Shown here: piece by piece, positions 58,598 to 64,000 of the stretch
Layout: the number at the start of each line of letters is the position of its first letter
Numbering within the stretch: the first letter of the stretch is position 1
Assembly (NCBI GenBank): GCA_000169995.1
Contig: AAZW01000011.1
Span: forward strand, 1 to 64,000
Source of the DNA: Vibrionales bacterium SWAT-3
GTDB lineage: Bacteria > Pseudomonadota > Gammaproteobacteria > Enterobacterales > Vibrionaceae
Length of the DNA stretch: 64,000 nucleotides
Direction of reading: 5' to 3'
The notes under the pieces: generated by a model
What the model was told of the DNA's origin: nothing
What the model saw: only the letters and a program-made list of their open reading frames with translations
The model's database searches: none
Program-made: the position numbers and the translations under genes

Positions 58598-59527
58598 CTA
58601 CTGAGATGGCTTATGGTCGTGACTTCTTAATATCGAGAGGATCCTCATCTCTCGCCTGCCACGTGACACATTGTCGAGTATCAAACCGCAAAAGAAAGAC
58701 ATCACTGCGATAAGTGCTATTGAACTAGACAGAATTGCTGTCGGAACTCTTTCAACGAGCCCGGTATCAATAAAATCGATAATGACGGGAATACCCAAGC
58801 CTAATGAGATAAAGCAAAGCAACACCGATAAAGCGCCGAAAAAAAACATCGGCTTAACGTCTCTTAGCAGGAACAAAATAAAGTTGAGGATTTTGATTCC
58901 ATCACTCAGTGTATTTAGCTTATTCGCTGTACCTTCAGGCCTTGAGTGATAATGGGTAGGGACTTCTTTGATCGGCATATTATGGTGCAGTGCATGTACG
59001 GTTAGCTCCGTCTCAATTTGAAAACCGTCACTGAAAATAGGAACCGTTTTTACGAACCGGTGACTCATCACTCGATAACCAGAGAAAACATCATTCAATT
59101 GGGCATTGAACCCTTTATTTATGAGGGTCGAAAACATCTTATTACCCAAAATATGTCCTGCTGAATAAGCCTCGGAAGAGCGCTCTCGACTACCGATGAT
59201 CATATCGAGCTGCTCAGTGACAAGCTGTTCGATCAATTCAGGGCTGATTGAAGCGTCGTAGGTATCATCACCATCTGCCATGACGTAAATGTCGGCATCA
59301 ATGTCAGAAAACATCCGACGCACGACTTCACCTTTCCCCTGACGGTATTCATGGCGCACAACAGCGCCCACTTGTAGCGCCTCTTTGACCGTGCCATCCG
59401 TAGAGTTATTGTCATACACATAGATAGTCGCACTGGGTAATGCGCGTTGAAAGTCAGCCACCGTTTTTCCAACAGCTCCGGCTTCGTTAAAGCATGGGAG
59501 TAACACGGCAATGGTTTGATCCTTCAT
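58598..59527 (-). CDS. GT2 polyprenyl-phosphate glycosyltransferase (DPM-like)
   Basis: 310 residues from the ATG at 59527, which overlaps the stop of the GT-C gene (TAATG) and has GAGGGGGAG upstream. GT-A domain (1-215): AVLLPCFNEAGAVGKTV, DNNSTDGT, metal-binding MADGDDTYDAS. Two C-terminal membrane helices (about 230-300). The class loads a sugar onto polyprenyl phosphate at the inner membrane, to be used by a GT-C enzyme such as the one encoded just upstream. Confidence 0.88.
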   Translation of the reverse strand: MKDQTIAVLLPCFNEAGAVGKTVADFQRALPSATIYVYDNNSTDGTVKEALQVGAVVRHEYRQGKGEVVRRMFSDIDADIYVMADGDDTYDASISPELIEQLVTEQLDMIIGSRERSSEAYSAGHILGNKMFSTLINKGFNAQLNDVFSGYRVMSHRFVKTVPIFSDGFQIETELTVHALHHNMPIKEVPTHYHSRPEGTANKLNTLSDGIKILNFILFLLRDVKPMFFFGALSVLLCFISLGLGIPVIIDFIDTGLVERVPTAILSSSIALIAVMSFFCGLILDNVSRGRREMRILSILRSHDHKPSQ

Positions 59528-61287
59528 TAGCTCCCCCTCACCCTGAACACTCGGTATCCACTTTCGATATTGTCGTATACCACCTCTAACCAAGCGGGCG
59601 TATCTGAGCTGTATAGCTTATTGATAAGTGCCTCCTGGCTCGCCGATTTCTTTAACATCAACAAGTGAGGATCATTGCCGACAACGATAATATCGATATG
59701 TTTATCTATGATTTTCTTTTCCGCTAAGTGGAGGTTTTCCTCTAACATCACCTCAATAAGAAACTGATTTCCAAAGATATTTCTATGATAAGGAGCAGCA
59801 ATAATTCGATTATCCGTCTTTGCCAACACAGGAGCTCCAGTTTCTATTCCTGAAAGTATGGTATGAGAGTTTATATCGTTATCTTTTAGTACCTTATGAA
59901 GACTCAGCGATTGTTCCTTTCGATCAAGAGTAGTTGTAATTTCTTCAGTTGGCGACAGAGCGAGAATAACAAAGGCGACCGCTAACGGTGCTCCGGAAAA
60001 AATAACGACCGCTTTTATGATGGAGGAACGGATGCAATCTGCTAACTGAATAATCACATATGCTTGAAGGGGAGCCGCTAAAACAAAACACAATCTCATG
60101 ACTCTAATCTGCCAAAACAGCGCCAAGGCTAAGTTAAAAATAAATATGAGATACAGGATAGTGCAGTGATCGTTTTTGTTCTTAAACAGTAGATATAACG
60201 TGGCAGGAATGACAAGTAAGGCGTAGTTCTCTATCGAGAAAAAGCCCTGACTGGTGACGTATCTAACGATCGATTTCGCTTCTGTCACTTGGTCCAGCCA
60301 ATACAATTTAAGGAGCGGAGGATAATCAATAAACAATGCACTGCTGAGTGATGGATAAACCATTGCCACTGGGAATAAGAATAAAACAGCAAGAAATACG
60401 AACAGCAAAAACTTTTGCAGCAGGCTTTTATCTTCACTCATTAATCGATGATAAACATTAACGAAAAGCCAGCCACAAAAGAAAAGAAGGATGAGAACAA
60501 ATGAGATTTCATCGAACTTAGAGACAAAAAACTCATCGTAAGGCCGGTTTAGTAAAACCGCACACGATCCAAACAAAGTGGAACTCGCATACAACTTCGA
60601 GGTGTAAGCAAGCCACTCATGACAAACAAGGCCGGAATATACGGTGTAAATCACAAAGAAAATCATAAATAACAATACATTTTCTAACCCTGTCCACAAA
60701 GATAAAGACAGCAAAAGTGCTTGAGCATAAACACGCCATGATTGACTCAATTGGTTATGGTTTAGCGGTGTCGAGGCTAAAAACAAGACAGCGAAGATAA
60801 GTTGAATATTATGATGATCAATCGAACCGGGTAGGAAGTGAATGATTGAAGGAGAAGAGATAGCAAACATCATGCTAAAAAAACGATATTTGGCTCCAAA
60901 GAAGTGATCACAGAGGAGAAAACATGACAGTGAAAAAAGCAGCAAATACAGTAATGGCACAACCGAGATTGATATGATGTACGCAAGATGCTCTTCAACA
61001 ATGAATGACAATGGAAAGGCAACGAACGACAGCATTAGATCAGGAAAACGAGACCAATGAATAACAATACCATCAGCAGCATTAAAATTACTCATTGGCT
61101 CTAAATACCAATGACCAGTTGTCATCCAATCCTGAAATTGAACGAAACGCATATAGTCGTCATTGTCGTTCAGGCTAAGTGTTGAAACACTCTCCCACTT
61201 GTAAAGAAAGATAACAGTGGCGCATACAAGCCAAATCGCAGAGATAACAATGATATCTTTATTAAAACTCTCTATTTTGGGCGACAT
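59527..61287 (-). CDS. GT-C membrane glycosyltransferase, STT3/PMT-like
   Basis: 586 residues, about 11-13 membrane helices and a C-terminal soluble domain (about 450-586). First periplasmic loop has the acidic motif LNDNDDYMRFVQFQDW (about 39-54), then VIHWSRFPD and SIDHHNIQLI; such early D/D and DHH motifs are seen in GT-C enzymes of the STT3/PglB/ArnT fold. It should use a lipid-linked sugar on the periplasmic side. Acceptor unknown; placement next to tad genes suggests a pilus or surface protein. Confidence 0.75.
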   Translation of the reverse strand: MSPKIESFNKDIIVISAIWLVCATVIFLYKWESVSTLSLNDNDDYMRFVQFQDWMTTGHWYLEPMSNFNAADGIVIHWSRFPDLMLSFVAFPLSFIVEEHLAYIISISVVPLLYLLLFSLSCFLLCDHFFGAKYRFFSMMFAISSPSIIHFLPGSIDHHNIQLIFAVLFLASTPLNHNQLSQSWRVYAQALLLSLSLWTGLENVLLFMIFFVIYTVYSGLVCHEWLAYTSKLYASSTLFGSCAVLLNRPYDEFFVSKFDEISFVLILLFFCGWLFVNVYHRLMSEDKSLLQKFLLFVFLAVLFLFPVAMVYPSLSSALFIDYPPLLKLYWLDQVTEAKSIVRYVTSQGFFSIENYALLVIPATLYLLFKNKNDHCTILYLIFIFNLALALFWQIRVMRLCFVLAAPLQAYVIIQLADCIRSSIIKAVVIFSGAPLAVAFVILALSPTEEITTTLDRKEQSLSLHKVLKDNDINSHTILSGIETGAPVLAKTDNRIIAAPYHRNIFGNQFLIEVMLEENLHLAEKKIIDKHIDIIVVGNDPHLLMLKKSASQEALINKLYSSDTPAWLEVVYDNIESGYRVFRVRGS

Positions 61288-61319
61288 GAATATCCTTTCA
61301 CTATGCCAAAATTAAAATG

Positions 61320-62324
61320 TTACCGCTCCATCTCTCTCACTTCCGCTAAAGCTCTATTAAGGTTTTCATTCGCGATTTTGTAATAAGATGGATTCTTATC
61401 GATTGCTTGTTGAAGGTAAGGAACCGCTTGGTCTGGTTTACCTTGTAATATTAGGAAGTAACCAACGTTGTTCAACGCTTCAGGGGCATCCATATGTCTC
61501 ATGAAAACGTTAGTTGCCTTTTTGATATCCCCCGACGCTAAGTAAATAAGTGCGAGGTTGTTTTGCGCCTTTTCATTGTTAGGCTCTAGCTCTAACGCTG
61601 AACGCGTGTATTGATACGCTTCCTTGTAGTTCCCATACATATAATGGGAATACCCCATATTCAGTAATGCTTTGACTGAGCTCTTATCAATGGTGAGCGA
61701 CTTTTTGAAGTACTCTTGGGCTATCTGATGTTTTCCATCGACATCTTCCAACACCCCAACTCCCATATAAGCCAATGCCGGAGATAGACTATCAACCTTC
61801 AAGCCAGCGACCTCACTCTGACTGAGCGCTTGGTAGTTTTGAATCGTCTTACTGTTTTTTAGGCGAACTTGGTCAGCATTTATCGCTTTGAAGAAGTAAC
61901 TTCGACCTTCATCAGGACGACGCTGTTTGGTGTACAAGACACCTAACTGCTCTAGCACATCTGTATGAGCAGGATTGAAGTCGAGAGCCGCCAAGTAGGC
62001 TTTTTCAGCCAATGCATAGTTGCCTCTGGATGAGTGAATTCGACCAATAGTAAACAGCGTTTTATCGTGGAACTCTTGCTCAGGAAAAGAGAGGGAACGA
62101 ATGTACTCGTAGAGTGCTAAGTCGATATTATTGTCTCTCAACGCAACATCACCGCGCATGATCGCTTCTTTTTCACTGACCGGAGGGTCATCGTTGGTCA
62201 GTGTGTCAATGGGCTTGCCTGAATATAACTCAGCATCAAATTGATTGGTTGGTTCATCTGAGGACGCACAGCCAAGAACCAATAATGGTAGAAAAAGCAA
62301 AAGTATTCTGTTGGTGAACATCAT
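61320..62324 (-). CDS. tadD: TadD-like TPR lipoprotein
   Basis: 334 residues from the ATG at 62324 (AGGAG before it; overlaps the tadC stop as ATGA). The frame to 62405 would lie inside tadC. Lipoprotein signal with lipobox LVLGC, then at least five tetratricopeptide repeats (about 95-320, for example NPAHTDVLEQLGVLY). TadD assists outer-membrane assembly of the Flp pilus secretin. A Tad cluster order tadB-tadC-tadD supports it. Confidence 0.88.
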   Translation of the reverse strand: MMFTNRILLLFLPLLVLGCASSDEPTNQFDAELYSGKPIDTLTNDDPPVSEKEAIMRGDVALRDNNIDLALYEYIRSLSFPEQEFHDKTLFTIGRIHSSRGNYALAEKAYLAALDFNPAHTDVLEQLGVLYTKQRRPDEGRSYFFKAINADQVRLKNSKTIQNYQALSQSEVAGLKVDSLSPALAYMGVGVLEDVDGKHQIAQEYFKKSLTIDKSSVKALLNMGYSHYMYGNYKEAYQYTRSALELEPNNEKAQNNLALIYLASGDIKKATNVFMRHMDAPEALNNVGYFLILQGKPDQAVPYLQQAIDKNPSYYKIANENLNRALAEVREMER

Positions 62325-63292
62325 AAACCTACTCCTGGCGCACTTAATGCGTCCATAACAATCATCATCCCTGGCCCTAGGGCAACAATAAAGAAACAGG
62401 GCCAAATAAATAACAACATAGGAAACAGCATTTTAGTGGGTATTTTAGCGGCAATTTCTTCAGCCGCTTGTTGGCGTTTATCTCGAAAATCGTCGGTATA
62501 GTCACGTAAGGTTTGCGCTAGGCTTCCCCCCATTCGAGAGGCATGCGATAGTAAAGAAACTAACCCTTCTAGTTCATGTAGCCCTGTCCGCTCAACCAGT
62601 TGAGTGAGTGCATCTGGCATGGTGACACCCGCCTGAATCTTGGCACATACCGTATCTAGCTCATCAGCCAACTCTGGTTGTGATATGTATAACTCGTTAG
62701 CGACTCGCCCTAATGCAGCGTTAAAACCAAGCCCCGATTCAGTACAAACCACCAAGAGATCGAGCGCGTCAGGCACTCCGTTTCTAATTTTTCTCTGTCG
62801 CTCCTTTTGCATTTTATTCAATAAAAAATTAGGTAAGAAAGTACCGACAAAGATACAAGTTATTATCAATAGGTTGTTGTAACTGCCACCAATAGATAAG
62901 TAAAACACCACGAATGCACAAACAAATCCAATAAGCATCGACAGTATTTTCAGCGCATAAAACACTGAAAGCGCACTTTTTTCATGGTACCCAGCGTGCA
63001 TCAATTTTTCTGAGTAGGTTTCGTTATCCTTTTGGTTCCCTCGTCCAATAAATGGCGTTAGTGACTCTAAAGTGTTGGCAAAGTCATAAGGCTTACGAGA
63101 GCTTGCATTATTGCCACCAGCAATCTGTTTCAACTTTTTATCGAGCGGCGATCGTGCACCAACAAAAAGAAACCCTAAGGTGAACGTGAGTAACATCGTG
63201 GTCAGCAAAATCATCCCGTAAAGAAAGGTTTGACTACTAATACCAAACTCCGAGAGCGCTTGCTTCCATACTTCTAAATCTAAGAATTCCAT
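62321..63292 (-). CDS. tadC: TadC, inner-membrane Tad/Flp pilus assembly protein
   Basis: 323 residues, T2SSF (GspF-like) domain about 165-295 with membrane helices at 15-35, 105-145 and the C-terminus. Typical text: VPDALDLLVVCTESGLGFNAAL and LSHASRMGGSLAQTLRDYTDD. With TadB it forms the platform for the TadA motor ATPase. Three bases after tadB and overlapping tadD by four. Confidence 0.94.
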   Translation of the reverse strand: MEFLDLEVWKQALSEFGISSQTFLYGMILLTTMLLTFTLGFLFVGARSPLDKKLKQIAGGNNASSRKPYDFANTLESLTPFIGRGNQKDNETYSEKLMHAGYHEKSALSVFYALKILSMLIGFVCAFVVFYLSIGGSYNNLLIITCIFVGTFLPNFLLNKMQKERQRKIRNGVPDALDLLVVCTESGLGFNAALGRVANELYISQPELADELDTVCAKIQAGVTMPDALTQLVERTGLHELEGLVSLLSHASRMGGSLAQTLRDYTDDFRDKRQQAAEEIAAKIPTKMLFPMLLFIWPCFFIVALGPGMMIVMDALSAPGVGL

Positions 63293-63295
63293 AAT

Positions 63296-64000
63296 CTATA
63301 TCTCGATATTTATTATTTTTCTTATCCACAATGCCCCAATAGCCAGCAAGATAACGCCAATACTGACCATCGAGATTCCTCTTGGGTCACTGTATAAGGG
63401 CTCTATATATTCGGGGTTAACGAATTTCAGGCCGAAGAACAGAACAAATGGAGAAAGAGTCAGTATCCAAGCGGACAAGCGACTCTCCGCTGAGAGCGTT
63501 TTAATTTTTCTTTCTAATTTAAAGCGGGCTCTTAGTACTTCAGACACTTTTTGCAGGTTCTCTGAGAGGTTACCCCCTGTCTCTTTCTGTAGCATCACGG
63601 CACTGGAGAAAGCCAACATGGAAACCGTTGGAACACGCTCTGTCATCTGCATAATCGCGAGCCGTAAATCGTAGCCATAGTTCAGTAAGTTGTAGGTGTT
63701 CTTGAACTCAACGCCAATAGGCTCCGGCATCTCTTCACCGACCTCATTGAACGACTGAACTATTGGCTGACCAGCCTGTAAAGCCCTTCTGATGATGTCT
63801 AACGCTTCGGGAAGCTGCTCCTCAAAACGCGCCATCCTGTATGTCACTCGATTTTGGACAAACAGGTACGCCACTACCCAAGCAAAGACAAAAGCCGCTA
63901 CACAAATGAACCACACTTGATTGAGCACCAACGCGACCAAAGCTAATAAAGTACCGCAGAGAAAGACGACAAATAGAAAGCGGCTTAAGGTGATCTTGAG
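63296..64000 (-). CDS. tadB: TadB, inner-membrane Tad/Flp pilus assembly protein (5' end beyond window)
   Basis: The frame stays open from the stop at 63296 to the last base, at least 234 codons, so the gene begins outside the window; the TTG at 63940 is not the real start. T2SSF domain: LPEALDIIRRALQAGQPI, MLQKETGGNLSENLQKVSEVL, RFKLERKIKTLSAESR, and two C-terminal membrane helices. Partner of TadC in the pilus platform. TadA and the pilin genes should lie further right. Confidence 0.93.
   Translation of the reverse strand, partial: LKITLSRFLFVVFLCGTLLALVALVLNQVWFICVAAFVFAWVVAYLFVQNRVTYRMARFEEQLPEALDIIRRALQAGQPIVQSFNEVGEEMPEPIGVEFKNTYNLLNYGYDLRLAIMQMTERVPTVSMLAFSSAVMLQKETGGNLSENLQKVSEVLRARFKLERKIKTLSAESRLSAWILTLSPFVLFFGLKFVNPEYIEPLYSDPRGISMVSIGVILLAIGALWIRKIINIEI

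Overview
The window reads as chromosome I of a marine Vibrio, probably near the Splendidus clade. Reasons: the sodium-type polar flagellar motor pair pomA/pomB, the riboflavin/nusB/thiL/pgpA cluster, Vibrio-type small families (DUF3332, DUF3622), a gcvA/gcvB pair and a tad pilus locus. Species placement is inference. Base composition is even apart from the two insertion sequences and AT-rich gaps. No rRNA, tRNA, CRISPR array or prophage was seen.

Layout. 1-2470: the N-terminal part of gcvA (cut by the window edge), the divergent GcvB small RNA, and an ISL3-family element with an 89-bp tandem duplication of one end. 2.7-9.7 kb: thiI, pomB-pomA, then xseB-ispA-dxs (isoprenoid precursors). 9.7-16.4 kb: leftward run nrdR-ribD-ribE-ribBA-ribH-nusB-thiL-pgpA plus an ABM-domain protein; the GTP cyclohydrolase half of RibBA looks catalytically dead. 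16.5-22.9 kb: proBA, crl, frsA, gpt and a purine permease, largely in the order found in E. coli. 23-33.5 kb: an unrecognised 28-codon gene with its own promoter and terminator, pepD, a DUF3332 lipoprotein, an M14-type hydrolase, a DUF3622 protein, an adenine deaminase, nnrS, a gamma-glutamylcyclotransferase-fold protein, an outer membrane barrel, an intact IS5-family element and ygjH.

33.5-52.5 kb is a carbohydrate island: galR facing galE-galT-galK-galM, then ebgR-ebgA-ebgC, two paralogous APC permeases (ygjI-like), ygjJ and the GH63 glycosidase ygjK. E. coli has ygjH-ebgR-ebgA-ebgC-ygjI-ygjJ-ygjK in this order; here the gal genes are nested inside it and the permease is doubled. The combination (surface GH63 glucosidase, outer membrane protein, amino-acid-type permeases, cytoplasmic beta-galactosidase, complete Leloir pathway) suggests a route for a glucosyl-galactosyl amino acid such as the collagen glycan Glc-Gal-hydroxylysine. 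That is a hypothesis and is the main finding. The island also holds a perfect GalR operator, candidate EbgR operators, four copies of a dispersed inverted repeat in the gal operon gaps, and several large hairpins.

52.8-64 kb: a MATE exporter, an IPC-synthase-like PAP2 membrane enzyme, a LysR regulator divergent from a chromate-family transporter, and a leftward cluster tadB(partial)-tadC-tadD followed by a GT-C membrane glycosyltransferase, a GT2 polyprenyl-phosphate glycosyltransferase and a methyltransferase. That arrangement suggests glycosylation linked to a Flp/Tad pilus.
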